Positions 53,283 through 62,948 are shown, counted from the first letter of the stretch. The stretch: DNA of 64,000 bases from an actinobacterium LLX17 (GCA_000471045.1 KI301992.1:378217-442216); one strand, 5' to 3'. Notes: generated by a model from the sequence alone, not told the origin. Translations and numbers: made by a program.

Positions 53283-53328
53283 GAACAAGGGCCGTGCCCC
53301 ACTCCGGGTGGGGGCACGGCCCTTGTTC
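53283..53328 (+). terminator. Long terminator hairpin
   Basis: GAACAAGGGCCGTGCCCCAC and GTGGGGGCACGGCCCTTGTTC pair over 20 bp with one bulged G, around TCCGG. It begins 12 bases after the DsbA-like stop and separates it from the convergent tRNA-Arg. Confidence 0.88.
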
Positions 53329-53348
53329 TCGTTCGTGCGGGGGAGGGG

Positions 53349-53421
53349 CGCGCCCGGCAGGAATCGAACCTGCGACCAAGAGATTAGAAGGCTCCTGCTC
53401 TATCCGCTGAGCTACGGGCGC
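53349..53421 (-). tRNA. tRNA-Arg (anticodon TCT)
   Basis: On the minus strand: GCGCCCGTAGCTCAGCGG at the 5' end, a CTTCTAA anticodon loop giving TCT, and GGTTCGATTCCTGCCGGGCGC at the 3' end, 7-bp acceptor stem perfectly paired, discriminator G. It reads the rare codons AGA (and AGG). CCA is not encoded. Confidence 0.94.
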
Positions 53422-53538
53422 TCGGACCTGGGTCCGGTCTCAGCGTATCGGGCCAGCGTCCCGGTCCGGCGGCCCTCGGGGGAGGTCCCGGGTGGCGTCG
53501 CGGTGTGGATGACGGCTGCTCCGTCAGGCGTGGTGGCC

Positions 53539-53544
53539 TAGCAT
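53539..53544 (+). promoter_or_regulatory. Leaderless -10 box TAGCAT
   Basis: TAGCAT lies 7 bases before GTG 53552 and includes the first two bases of the in-frame ATG at 53543, so it decides the start in favour of the GTG. Confidence 0.45.
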
Positions 53545-53551
53545 GCCGAGC

Positions 53552-54844
53552 GTGAGCGAAGCCCCGCCCGCCGCCTCCGAGCCAGCGGCCCCCTCGTCGG
53601 TGCCGGCGTCGGTCCCGTCGGGTCCCACGCCGTCGAAGCGACGCCGTCCGCGCGATCCGCTGCGACGTCGGGGTCGGCTCCCGCTGCTGATCCTGACGGT
53701 GATCGTCGGCGTCGCGGGGATCGCCGGGATCGTGTTCTTCGCCTCGCGAGCCGGCGATGCCGAGGGGGCGGGCCTGTCGGTCCTGCTCGCGCTCATCCCG
53801 CTGCCGGTCCTGCTGCTCATGTACGCCTGGCTCGATCGCTACGAGCCGGAGCCGCGCCGCTACAAGCTCGCCGCGTTCGTCTGGGGCGCGGTCATCGCCG
53901 TCGTCATCTCGCTGGCGCTCGAGATCTTCATCGGCGACGTCCTTTTCGACCTGTCGGACGAGCAGATGGCGACCTTCGTGGCCCCGCCCGTCGAGGAGAC
54001 CGCCAAGGGCCTGTTCTTCCTGGCCATCATGCTGCGGTCCCGCCGGGCGATCGGCGGCCTGATCGACGGTCTCTTCTACGCGGGGCTGGTCGGCGTCGGC
54101 TTCGCGTTCGTCGAGAACATCGGGTACTACGCCGTCAGCTATCTGGGCATCGACGGCGTCCCACTCGCCGGGGCCGACGGCGCCACCACCACGTTCGTGG
54201 TCCGGGGGATCATGAGCCCGTTCGCGCACCCGCTGTTCCTCAGCTCGCTCGGCCTGGCCATCGGCCTCGCCGTGCTGCTGCGGTCGGCCTGGCTGCGCGT
54301 GCCACTCATCGCGGGTGGCTGGGTCGGCAGCGTCATCCTGCACGGGCTCTGGAACGGCTCAGCGTCGTACGGCGGACCGATCGGCTTCGTGCTGATGTAC
54401 CTGACGCTGGGCGCCGTGCTTCTCGGGGTGGTCGTCGCCGCGGTGTTGCTGCGGTCGCGCCAGCTGCGTGTGCTGGAGCGTTCGCTGTCGTACATGGCGC
54501 AGCGGGGGTGGATCCACCCGGCCGAGATCCCGTTCCTGACCCGCTTCGCCTACCGGGCCGCGGCCCGGCGTCATGCCCGGAAGGAAGGCGGCCGGCCAGC
54601 CGCCCGGGTCGTGGTGCGGTACCAGCGCCTGGCCACCGAGACGGCGTTCCTGCACGACGCCGTGATGCTCGGGCGCGGAGGCCGGCGGGGCGTCGAGCGG
54701 ACCACCGCCCTCCTGGAGCGCATGCGTGAGCTGCGTCCCGACCTCCGGCTCCCGCCGGCCATCGCGCCGTTGCCGCCACGCCTTGGACGGCGAACAACAT
54801 CCTCTGGGCGGTGGTCACGGGAGGTTGGTCGACAGGTCCACTAG
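53552..54844 (+). CDS. PrsW-family intramembrane metalloprotease
   Basis: 430 residues. A disordered Ser/Pro/Ala N-terminus, then about eight membrane helices and a basic cytoplasmic tail. The PrsW motifs are present: APPVEETAKGLFF (EExxK), GVGFAFVENIGYY (E), MSPFAHPLFLSS (H) and VILHGLWNGSA (H). In Bacillus PrsW cleaves an anti-sigma factor; no anti-sigma gene is adjacent here. The start is GTG 53552, or ATG 53543 if not leaderless. The stop codon forms part of the TAGTCT box ahead of the next unit. Confidence 0.88.
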   Translation: MSEAPPAASEPAAPSSVPASVPSGPTPSKRRRPRDPLRRRGRLPLLILTVIVGVAGIAGIVFFASRAGDAEGAGLSVLLALIPLPVLLLMYAWLDRYEPEPRRYKLAAFVWGAVIAVVISLALEIFIGDVLFDLSDEQMATFVAPPVEETAKGLFFLAIMLRSRRAIGGLIDGLFYAGLVGVGFAFVENIGYYAVSYLGIDGVPLAGADGATTTFVVRGIMSPFAHPLFLSSLGLAIGLAVLLRSAWLRVPLIAGGWVGSVILHGLWNGSASYGGPIGFVLMYLTLGAVLLGVVVAAVLLRSRQLRVLERSLSYMAQRGWIHPAEIPFLTRFAYRAAARRHARKEGGRPAARVVVRYQRLATETAFLHDAVMLGRGGRRGVERTTALLERMRELRPDLRLPPAIAPLPPRLGRRTTSSGRWSREVGRQVH

Positions 54845-54857
54845 TCTGTCCACAGAC
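54844..54857 (+). promoter_or_regulatory. Palindrome GTCTGT-CC-ACAGAC before the GTPase uORF
   Basis: Perfect 6-bp arms around CC, directly before ATG 54858 and overlapping a TAGTCT box (54842-54847). Possible operator or leader hairpin. Confidence 0.4.
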
Positions 54858-54920
54858 ATGTCAGCCCCGAGGAGACCGCAGGGCCTGGCGGCACCGGTGG
54901 AGCGAGAGGAGTGGTCGTGA
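54858..54920 (+). CDS. Putative 20-codon upstream ORF
   Basis: ATG 54858 opens MSAPRRPQGLAAPVEREEWS and stops at TGA 54918-54920, overlapping the GTPase start GTG 54917 as GTGA. A TAGTCT box and a palindrome lie just upstream. Translation of this frame would end on the GTPase start and could couple the two. No homolog is recognised. Confidence 0.4.
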   Translation: MSAPRRPQGLAAPVEREEWS

Positions 54921-56647
54921 CGGATGCCACGGCCCCGGCCGCGCTGCTCGCTGCTCTGGGTGCGCTGCTCGACCGCGTCCGCACCGATCAGATGGTGCTC
55001 GAGACGCCGGGAGCGCCGGCTGCCCGGGCGAACCGCGCCGAGATCGCCGACCAGCTCGCCGACTACGTCGTGCCGCGACTGGTGCAGCTGGACGCCCCGC
55101 TGCTGGTCGTCGTCGGCGGTTCCACCGGCGCCGGCAAGTCGACCCTCGTCAACTCCATCGTGGGCGAGCCGGTCACCGAGTCGGGGGTGCTGCGGCCCAC
55201 CACCCGGTCGCCGGTCCTGGCGCACCACCCTGATGACGCAGCCTGGTTCCAGCCCGACCGCATCCTGCCCGAGCTGCCGCGGACGGCTGAGCAGGGCAAC
55301 ACCAGCTACGCGCTGCGGCTGCGCTCCACGCCCCTGGTCCCGGCCGGACTGGCGATCCTCGACGCGCCCGACGTCGACTCGATCGACCAGGGCAACCGTG
55401 ACCTCGCCACCCAGCTGCTCGCTGCCGCCGACCTCTGGCTGTTCGTCACCTCCGCGGCGCGCTATGCCGACCAGGTGCCGTGGGACTACTTGCGGCGCGC
55501 GGCCGAGCGCAGCACGTCGGTGGCCGTCGTGCTCGACCGCACCTCGCCCGATGGCCTGGTCGAGGTGCGTGGCCACCTGGCGCGCATGATGACCGCGCGC
55601 GGCCTGTCGGACTCCCCGCTGTTCACGGTGCCCGAGACTGCGGTGGGTCCCGACGGTCTGCTTCCGTCGCCCGTCGTCGCCCCCATCGTCGCTTGGCTGC
55701 ACGACCTCGCCCGCAACGACGAGGCGCGGCAGATGATCGTTGCGCACACCGTCGACGGGGCCGTCCGGCACAACGTCCTGCGTGCGCACGACCTCGCCGA
55801 CGCGTTCGACGAGCAGGCCGAGGCCGCCGAGCAGCTCGTCGGAGCCGTCGACCGAGCGTTCGGCGTCGCCACCGAGTCGGTCGCCGCCTCCGTCACCGAC
55901 GGCAGCCTGGTCCGCGGGGAGGTCGCCGCCCGGTGGCAGGACTTCGTCGGCACGGGCGAGGTGCTGCGCTCGGTCGAGGGCAAGGTCGGTCGCATCCGCA
56001 GCCGCCTCGTCGACGGCGTCACCGGCAAGCGTTCCAAGGCCGATGACGTCGCCGCCGCTGTCGTCCACGACCTCGCGGTGCTGCTGCTCGACCACGCCGA
56101 GACCGCCGCGGCGTCGGTCACCGACGCGTGGGTCACCAGCCCGGCCGGTGAGGCCATCGTCGCCGCCCGCCCCGGTCTCGACCGTGCACCACGAGACCTG
56201 CGAGCCCGCACCGAGCGCATCGCCCGCGACTGGCAGCAGGACGTGTACGAGCGCGTGCGGGCGGTCGCGTCCGACAAGCGACTCAACGCCGACTACCTCG
56301 CCTTCGGGGTGCCGGGCATCGGTGTGTCGCTGATGATCGCCGCGCTGGGGGCCGAGGCCCCGGAGTCCACCGAGGCCCTGCGGGTCGGACGTCGCGTGCT
56401 CGACGCCATCGTGACGCCGCCGGTGCTCGCCGGACTGGTCGACGACGTCGCCACCGACCTGCGCTCCCGGGCTGTCGAGGTCGTCGATGCCGAGCGGCGG
56501 CGGTTCCTCGACCTCGTGCCCGACCCCGCCGCGGTGCGTGAGGCACAATCGAGCCTGCGCGAGACGGCCCGACGGGCCGACTACGCGCGGCACGTCGACT
56601 TCCTCGACGAGCAGCTCGGCACGCATCGACAGGGAGGTGGGGGATGA
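54917..56647 (+). CDS. Dynamin-like/YfjP-related membrane GTPase, first of a pair
   Basis: 576 residues. G1 is VGGSTGAGKST (about 67-76), switch region RPTTRSP (conserved Thr), G3 DAPDVDS (DxP, not DxxG), and the G4 position reads LDRTSP, not NKxD, so base specificity may be weak. Helical region, then hydrophobic segment FGVPGIGVSLMIAALG. AGAGGAG-like sequence precedes GTG 54917. ATGA overlap with the second GTPase shows that the two are made together, as actinobacterial dynamin-like pairs are. Membrane remodelling is a guess. Confidence 0.82.
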   Translation: MTDATAPAALLAALGALLDRVRTDQMVLETPGAPAARANRAEIADQLADYVVPRLVQLDAPLLVVVGGSTGAGKSTLVNSIVGEPVTESGVLRPTTRSPVLAHHPDDAAWFQPDRILPELPRTAEQGNTSYALRLRSTPLVPAGLAILDAPDVDSIDQGNRDLATQLLAAADLWLFVTSAARYADQVPWDYLRRAAERSTSVAVVLDRTSPDGLVEVRGHLARMMTARGLSDSPLFTVPETAVGPDGLLPSPVVAPIVAWLHDLARNDEARQMIVAHTVDGAVRHNVLRAHDLADAFDEQAEAAEQLVGAVDRAFGVATESVAASVTDGSLVRGEVAARWQDFVGTGEVLRSVEGKVGRIRSRLVDGVTGKRSKADDVAAAVVHDLAVLLLDHAETAAASVTDAWVTSPAGEAIVAARPGLDRAPRDLRARTERIARDWQQDVYERVRAVASDKRLNADYLAFGVPGIGVSLMIAALGAEAPESTEALRVGRRVLDAIVTPPVLAGLVDDVATDLRSRAVEVVDAERRRFLDLVPDPAAVREAQSSLRETARRADYARHVDFLDEQLGTHRQGGGG

Positions 56648-58311
56648 CCGGCCTGACCGACGCGCCCGCACCCGTCTACCGGGGTGAGCCCGGCGACATC
56701 GCTCGGCGCATCGACGGCCTCGTCGCCGCGTGCGATGCGGCCCACGGCCGTCTGCCGGAGAGCCTGCTCGCGGGAGCCGGCCAGCTGTCCGGACGCGCCG
56801 TCGAGCGGCTGCGGCTGTCGGGCGACCACACCATCGTCGCGCTCGCCGGCGCCACGGGCTCGGGCAAGTCGTCGCTGTTCAACGCGCTGACCGACCTCGA
56901 CCTCGCCGGCGTGGGGCTGCGTCGGCCCACCACCTCGTGGGCACTGGCGTGCGCGTGGGGTCCCGACGGCGCCCAAGGGCTCCTGGAGTGGATGGGCATC
57001 CCGCCGCGGCACCAGGTCTCGCGCATGAGCATGCTCGACCGGTCGTCGGAGGACACCAAGCTCGACGGTCTCGTGCTGCTCGACCTGCCCGACCATGACT
57101 CCACCGAGGTCTCGCACCACGTCGAGATGGACCGACTGGTGCAATACGCCGATCTCGTCGTCTGGGTGCTCGATCCGCAGAAGTACGCCGATGCCGCCAT
57201 CCACGACCGCTACCTGCGGCCGATGGCGTCCTACAGCGACGTCTCGCTCATCGTGCTCAACCAGATCGATCGCATTCCCTTCGAGCAGCGCACGCGCGCA
57301 CTTGACGACGTGCGGCGCATCGTGGCGGCCGGCGGCATGGCCGACGTACCGGTCATCGGCGTCTCCGCCTCGCGCGGCGACGGGGTCGACGACCTGAAGC
57401 GTGAGCTCGCCACGCGCATCCGTGCGCGGGCCTCGGCCAAGGATCGTCTGGGCGCCGACGTGCAGGCCACGGCCGAACGGATCGCCGCCGTGGGCGGCCG
57501 GGCCAAGGTTCCGGGCGTCACGCAGGCCGACCTCGACGAGCTCGATCGCAACCTCGTCGATGCCGCCGGCGTCCCACAGCTCGTTGATGCCATCGCCGCA
57601 TCCACCCGTCGGCGTGCGCTGCGGCGCACCGGCTGGCCGCCCACCCGGTGGCTCGGCGGACTCCGCAAGGACCCGCTCGACGAGCTGGGTCTCGGGCTCT
57701 CGCGCGAGCAGCTCGAACGATCCGGCCTGCCAGAGCAGGCGCGCGTGCAGCGGTCGGCCGCCGAGACCGCCGTCCGCGTGTTCGGCGAGAAGGCCGCCGT
57801 GGGTCTCGAGCGTCCCTGGCGCGACGCCGTGCGGGGCTCGGTCTCGAAGGTCGAGAACCCCGCCGCTGCGCTCGACCAGGCCGTCGCAGGTGTCGACCTC
57901 GGCCGCCATCGTGCCGCGTTCTGGTGGCAGCTCGTCAACGTCCTGCAGTGGTTGGCGTTCGCCGCGCTCGTCATCGGCCTGGGCTGGTGGGGACTCGAAA
58001 AGCTCGGCGACGGCGTCTCGGCCATCTCCGACGTCCTGCCCACGGCGCCCACGATCGAGGGCTACGGTCCGCTCGACGGACGGTCACTTCCGTTGATGAT
58101 CGGGCTGGCGGGCCTGCTGGTCGGCATCGTCCTGGCCGTCGGGTCGCGCGCCCTGGCGCGCAGCACGTCCAAGCGACGAGCCGCGAAGGCCGACCGCGAC
58201 CTGCGGGCCGCCATCAGCCGCGTCTCGACCGACCTCGTCGTCGCGCCCGTCGAGGCCGAGCTGGCCGTCTACGAGCGCTACCGTGCCGGCATCACCGCCG
58301 CCCTCGCCTGA
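56644..58311 (+). CDS. Membrane GTPase, second of the pair (YfjP-like)
   Basis: 555 residues. G1 is AGATGSGKSS (Lys75), RRPTTSW switch, G3 DLPDHDST and G4 LNQIDRI (NQxD), closer to a functional GTPase than its partner. Two membrane helices lie in the C-terminal third (VLQWLAFAALVIGLGWWGL and LMIGLAGLLVGIVLAVGS), followed by a helical cytoplasmic end. Start ATG 56644 overlaps the first gene's stop. A heteromeric complex of the two is likely by analogy with other paired bacterial dynamin-like proteins. Confidence 0.82.
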   Translation: MTGLTDAPAPVYRGEPGDIARRIDGLVAACDAAHGRLPESLLAGAGQLSGRAVERLRLSGDHTIVALAGATGSGKSSLFNALTDLDLAGVGLRRPTTSWALACAWGPDGAQGLLEWMGIPPRHQVSRMSMLDRSSEDTKLDGLVLLDLPDHDSTEVSHHVEMDRLVQYADLVVWVLDPQKYADAAIHDRYLRPMASYSDVSLIVLNQIDRIPFEQRTRALDDVRRIVAAGGMADVPVIGVSASRGDGVDDLKRELATRIRARASAKDRLGADVQATAERIAAVGGRAKVPGVTQADLDELDRNLVDAAGVPQLVDAIAASTRRRALRRTGWPPTRWLGGLRKDPLDELGLGLSREQLERSGLPEQARVQRSAAETAVRVFGEKAAVGLERPWRDAVRGSVSKVENPAAALDQAVAGVDLGRHRAAFWWQLVNVLQWLAFAALVIGLGWWGLEKLGDGVSAISDVLPTAPTIEGYGPLDGRSLPLMIGLAGLLVGIVLAVGSRALARSTSKRRAAKADRDLRAAISRVSTDLVVAPVEAELAVYERYRAGITAALA

Positions 58312-58351
58312 CCCCGCCCTCATCTGGCCGGCCCAGTCGCCCACCTGGCAG

Positions 58352-58370
58352 CACCGCCCCGGGAGCGGTG
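58352..58370 (+). terminator. Short hairpin after the GTPase pair
   Basis: CACCGC and GCGGTG arms around a 7-base loop, 40 bases after the stop. No T tract. Confidence 0.35.
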
Positions 58371-58382
58371 GCCGTGCCTCGC

Positions 58383-58388
58383 TAGGCT
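58383..58388 (+). promoter_or_regulatory. -10 box TAGGCT before ettA, 9 bases from ATG
   Basis: TAGGCT with a 9-base gap to the ATG at 58398 and a CACC before the ATG, the same arrangement as at 40341. Confidence 0.5.
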
Positions 58389-58397
58389 GGCCGCACC

Positions 58398-60080
<1,683 letters not shown>

Positions 60081-60087
60081 CCCCTTC

Positions 60088-60151
60088 CCAGATTTGCTGA
60101 CTTCGCCACCGTTTCTGCGCCACGGAACGGTGGCGAAGTCAGCACATCTGG
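60088..60151. repeat. 64-bp hairpin repeat, copy 1 (upstream of the AbiEi gene)
   Basis: CCAGAT-T-TGCTGACTTCGCCACCGTT pairs with AACGGTGGCGAAGTCAGCA-C-ATCTGG: 26-bp arms with one mismatch around a 12-base centre. Nearly the same sequence, in reverse orientation, follows the gene at 61107. Confidence 0.88.
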
Positions 60152-60238
60152 TTTCCACAGCTCGACGCTGGCACGTGACCGTCCACAGGCGGGAAGTTCG
60201 TCCTCCGCTGGCCTGAGACGAGCTGCCAGCGTGGGCGG

Positions 60239-61105
60239 GTGCATCCAATTCCTGAGCAGCTGCAAGGCCGTCCGTTCACCGTCGCCGAGGCGCGCCAGCG
60301 TGGCGTGAGCAAGCGGATGCTCGAGGGCCGACGGTTCGTGGCCCTGCACCGTGGCGTCTACCGCACGGCCGAGACCGAGCCGACGTTCGCGCTCCTACTG
60401 GCCGCAGCGCGGCTGGCACTACCCCCGGGCGTGGCCGTGAGTCACGTGACGAATCTTCGCCTCCGAGGCTTCGAGGTTGGCCCCGTCGTTCCCCTGCACT
60501 TCGCGACGAATCGGCCAGTCCATCGCCGACCGTCCGGCATCGTCCTGCACCGGTACAAGCACGAGCTGCTGCTGCAGGTGGTCGGTGGGCAGCTGGCGAC
60601 GCCGGCTGCACGAACCTTCGTGGACGTGGCGACCCAGCTGGATGATCGGCGGCTCCTCCGCGTGGGGGACTGGCTCGTCAAGAACGGGCACGTGGGACTC
60701 GACGAGCTGAGGGACTTCTGTCGAGAGTCCCACCTGGACGGCGTGCGTCGGGGGAGGCGCGTCGCACCGCTCGTCCGCGAGCGTGTCGCGTCACCTCGCG
60801 AGAGCGACCTGCGCTGGACCCTGCACCGGGCGGGCCTGTCGCCGCCCGAGGTGAACGTCGAGATCTACGACGACCACGGGCACTGGCTCGCGCGGGGCGA
60901 CCTGGTGTACAGGCGTCAGAAGGTGCTGGTCGAGTACGACGGGTGGCAGCACGAGCGCGACGCGCGGCAGCGGCAGTGGGACCACTTGAGACGCGAGCAG
61001 CTCGAAGCCGCCGGCTGGCGGGTCATCGTGGTGACGGCCGCGGACTTCCAGCACCCCTGGCGCATCGTCGCCCGGGTCCGCCAAGCGCTGCTGGCCCGTC
61101 GCTGA
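60239..61105 (+). CDS. AbiEi/DUF559 fusion (antitoxin-type DNA binder plus Vsr-like nuclease fold)
   Basis: 288 residues. The N-terminal winged helix (FTVAEARQRGVSKRMLEGRRFVALHRGVYR) is the AbiEi type. The C-terminal domain LVEYDGWQHERDARQRQWDHLRREQLEAAGWRVIVVT has the DUF559/very-short-patch-repair-like layout with conserved Asp, His, Arg and GWRV. Proteins of this architecture are often present in many copies in actinobacterial genomes; the function is not settled. Start GTG 60239. No AbiEii toxin gene is adjacent. The gene is bracketed by 64-bp hairpin repeats (60088, 61107). Confidence 0.85.
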   Translation: MHPIPEQLQGRPFTVAEARQRGVSKRMLEGRRFVALHRGVYRTAETEPTFALLLAAARLALPPGVAVSHVTNLRLRGFEVGPVVPLHFATNRPVHRRPSGIVLHRYKHELLLQVVGGQLATPAARTFVDVATQLDDRRLLRVGDWLVKNGHVGLDELRDFCRESHLDGVRRGRRVAPLVRERVASPRESDLRWTLHRAGLSPPEVNVEIYDDHGHWLARGDLVYRRQKVLVEYDGWQHERDARQRQWDHLRREQLEAAGWRVIVVTAADFQHPWRIVARVRQALLARR

Positions 61106-61106
61106 G

Positions 61107-61170
61107 CCAGATGTGCTGACTTAGCCACCGTCGTTGACGCCACCAACGGTGCCGAAGTCAGCAAATCTGG
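61107..61170. repeat. 64-bp hairpin repeat, copy 2 (downstream of the AbiEi gene)
   Basis: CCAGAT-G-TGCTGACTT-A-GCCACCGT pairs with ACGGT-GCCGAAGTCAGCA-A-ATCTGG. It is the same length as copy 1 and matches its reverse complement except near the centre. It starts 2 bases after the AbiEi stop codon. Confidence 0.88.
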
Positions 61171-61199
61171 GGAAGGGGTCGGGACGAGCGTGCGGTGGG

Positions 61200-61685
61200 T
61201 CAGAAGGTGCGGCCGTGGAGGTGCTCGACGACGGAGCCCATGACGCGGCCGAGGGCGTCGAAGTCCTCGCGGCTGGCCCGCGAGACCAGGTGCTCGTGCA
61301 CGCCTCGGACGTGCGTGTGCGCGGCGGCCTCGAGGGCGGCCATGCCGGCATCGGTCAGGACTGCCGAGACGCCACGCCCGTCGTCAGCGCACTGGCCGCG
61401 CTGGACGAGTCCGTCGCGCTCCAGGCGCGAGACGGTGTGCGTGACCCGGCTGCGGGAGTGCCCAACGGCGGCCGCCAGCTCGGCCATGCGGATGGCGCGG
61501 TCGGGGGCCTCGGAGAGGCGCACCAGGATTTCGTACTCGGGCATCGAGAGGTCGTGGTGCGTGCGCAGCTCGCGGTCGAGCTGGTCCATCAGCGCGGTGA
61601 CCCCACCGAGGAAGGCGCGCCACGCCACCTGTTGATCAGCGTCGAGCCAGGGCGTGTCGTCGGGGGAGTGGGAGTGCGTCGTCAC
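61200..61685 (-). CDS. MarR-family regulator
   Basis: 161 residues. Winged-helix MarR: YEILVRLSEAPDRAIRMAELAAAVGHSRSRVTHTVSRLERDGLVQR, with the wing residues DGRG. The regulator faces yceI across a 115-base gap with palindromic operators, so it probably represses yceI and itself. Start GTG 61685 is 6 bases behind TAGGAT. No Cys for redox sensing is prominent besides one in QCADDG. Confidence 0.9.
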   Translation of the reverse strand: MTTHSHSPDDTPWLDADQQVAWRAFLGGVTALMDQLDRELRTHHDLSMPEYEILVRLSEAPDRAIRMAELAAAVGHSRSRVTHTVSRLERDGLVQRGQCADDGRGVSAVLTDAGMAALEAAAHTHVRGVHEHLVSRASREDFDALGRVMGSVVEHLHGRTF

Positions 61686-61691
61686 CGGGTC

Positions 61692-61697
61692 ATCCTA
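61692..61697 (-). promoter_or_regulatory. Leaderless -10 box TAGGAT (MarR)
   Basis: On the minus strand TAGGAT lies 6 bases before GTG 61685. Confidence 0.5.
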
Positions 61698-61723
61698 GGT
61701 CGTCGGTCGGTCGGCGCCGACAG

Positions 61724-61753
61724 TTGATTGAATCTTCATCTACATGGTACGGT
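61724..61753 (+). promoter_or_regulatory. yceI promoter, TTGATT - 18 bp - TACGGT
   Basis: TTGATT (-35, 61724-61729) and TACGGT (-10, 61748-61753) are spaced by 18 bases. The start of transcription would fall in the palindrome at 61757. An imperfect dyad GATTGAA-TC-TTCATC lies in the spacer. Confidence 0.55.
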
Positions 61754-61756
61754 CTT

Positions 61757-61782
61757 CAGGTGGTTGAACGAACAACCACCTG
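61757..61782 (+). promoter_or_regulatory. Perfect palindrome CAGGTGGTTG-N6-CAACCACCTG
   Basis: 10-bp arms around AACGAA, immediately past the -10 box and before AAGGAG of yceI. Likely operator for the divergent MarR regulator, or a leader hairpin. Confidence 0.6.
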
Positions 61783-61800
61783 TCTTGCAAGGAGCACGCC

Positions 61801-62349
61801 ATGAGCACCACTGCCACCGCCGTCACCCCCGGCACCTGGACCATCGACCCCACCCACACCGAGGTCGGCTTCACCGTCCGTCACCTGATGGGCAAGGTCC
61901 GCGGCAAGTTCGAGACCGTCGAGGGCACCCTCGTCACGGCCGAGGACGTCACCGCCTCCACCGTCTCGGTCACCGTCGACCTCAGCTCGATCAACACCGG
62001 CACCGCCGACCGCGACAACCACCTGCGCAGCGGCGACTTCTTCGACGTCGAGTCGCACCCGCAGATGACCTTCGTGACCACGGGCGTCGTGCAGAAGTCC
62101 GACACCGACTTCGCGATCGCCGGCGACCTGACGATCCGCGGCACCACCAAGCCGGTCGAGCTCGCGGTCGAGTTCCTCGGCGAGGGCAAGGACCCGTGGG
62201 GCGGCACCCGCGTGGGCATCGAGGCCACCGGCGTCATCAGCCGCAAGGACTTCGGCATCACCTTCAACATCCCCGTCGAGGGTGAGAAGGTCATGATCGG
62301 CGACAAGATCACGCTGCAGATCTCGGCCGAGGCCGTCCTGCAGGCCTGA
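61801..62349 (+). CDS. YceI-family lipid-binding-like protein
   Basis: 182 residues, one YceI beta-barrel. TWTIDPTHTEVGFTVRHLMGKVRGKFE at the start and VTLDLSSINTG-like VTVDLSSINTGTADRDNHLR are characteristic. No signal peptide is visible, so it is cytoplasmic, unlike E. coli YceI. The barrel binds polyisoprenoids in the Thermus homologue. AAGGAG 6 bases before the ATG. Divergent MarR regulator next to it. Confidence 0.88.
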   Translation: MSTTATAVTPGTWTIDPTHTEVGFTVRHLMGKVRGKFETVEGTLVTAEDVTASTVSVTVDLSSINTGTADRDNHLRSGDFFDVESHPQMTFVTTGVVQKSDTDFAIAGDLTIRGTTKPVELAVEFLGEGKDPWGGTRVGIEATGVISRKDFGITFNIPVEGEKVMIGDKITLQISAEAVLQA

Positions 62350-62363
62350 CCCGAGAGCTTGAG

Positions 62364-62948
62364 TCAGACCGGCGTGCTGGGCGCCCTGACCATGCGGATC
62401 GCCAGGTCCGCGTGCAGGTCGGCCAGCTCGCTCGCGGTGTGAGCGCCTGAGGGCTCGAACCACCGCACCAGGTCGACGCTGAGCGACAGCACGGCTCGCG
62501 CCGTGCCGCGCACGTCGGCCACCTCGAGGACGCCCTCGTCGACCCCCGCGACGAGGGCGTCCCGCAGGTGCTGCTCCATCCGCCGGCGCAGGTCCGCGAT
62601 GACCGCGCGGTGCTCGGGTGTGAGCGCACCGAACTCGTACTGCACGACCCGGCCGATGCGGCTGTTGCGCGCGTGCCAGTCGCTGAACGCCCGCACCATG
62701 GCCCGGATGCGCTCGATGGGCTCGTCGCTCTCGGCCGATGCTGCTGACAGGACGCGCATGGCGTCCTCGTGCCCGGCCAGGGAGATCGCGAAGAGAAGCT
62801 CTTCCTTGGTCGCGTGGTGCACGTAGACCGCGGCGGGGCTCATCTGCGCGCGCGACGCAATGTCACGCGTCGTCGTGGCGCCGTAGCCGTGCTCGGCGAA
62901 CGCCTCGGTGGCGGCCTGGAGCAGGCGGTCACGCGCGGTCACTGTCAT
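62364..62948 (-). CDS. TetR-family regulator
   Basis: 194 residues. The DNA-binding domain is RDRLLQAATEAFAEHGYGATTTRDIASRAQMSPAAVYVHHATKEELL. Ligand domain of TetR_C type with DWHARNSRIGRVVQYEF. Gene faces an acyl-CoA dehydrogenase across a palindrome (62997-63012), so it likely controls fatty-acid-type catabolism, binding an acyl-CoA. GGGAGA precedes the ATG at 62948. Confidence 0.9.
   Translation of the reverse strand: MTVTARDRLLQAATEAFAEHGYGATTTRDIASRAQMSPAAVYVHHATKEELLFAISLAGHEDAMRVLSAASAESDEPIERIRAMVRAFSDWHARNSRIGRVVQYEFGALTPEHRAVIADLRRRMEQHLRDALVAGVDEGVLEVADVRGTARAVLSLSVDLVRWFEPSGAHTASELADLHADLAIRMVRAPSTPV

Noticed and set aside
53543-53551. ATG 53543 as PrsW start
   Set aside because: It overlaps the TAGCAT box; the GTG at 53552 fits the leaderless spacing. 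It remains an alternative.
60088-61170. Target-site duplication around the AbiEi cassette
   Set aside because: No convincing short direct repeat was found directly outside both hairpins by eye.
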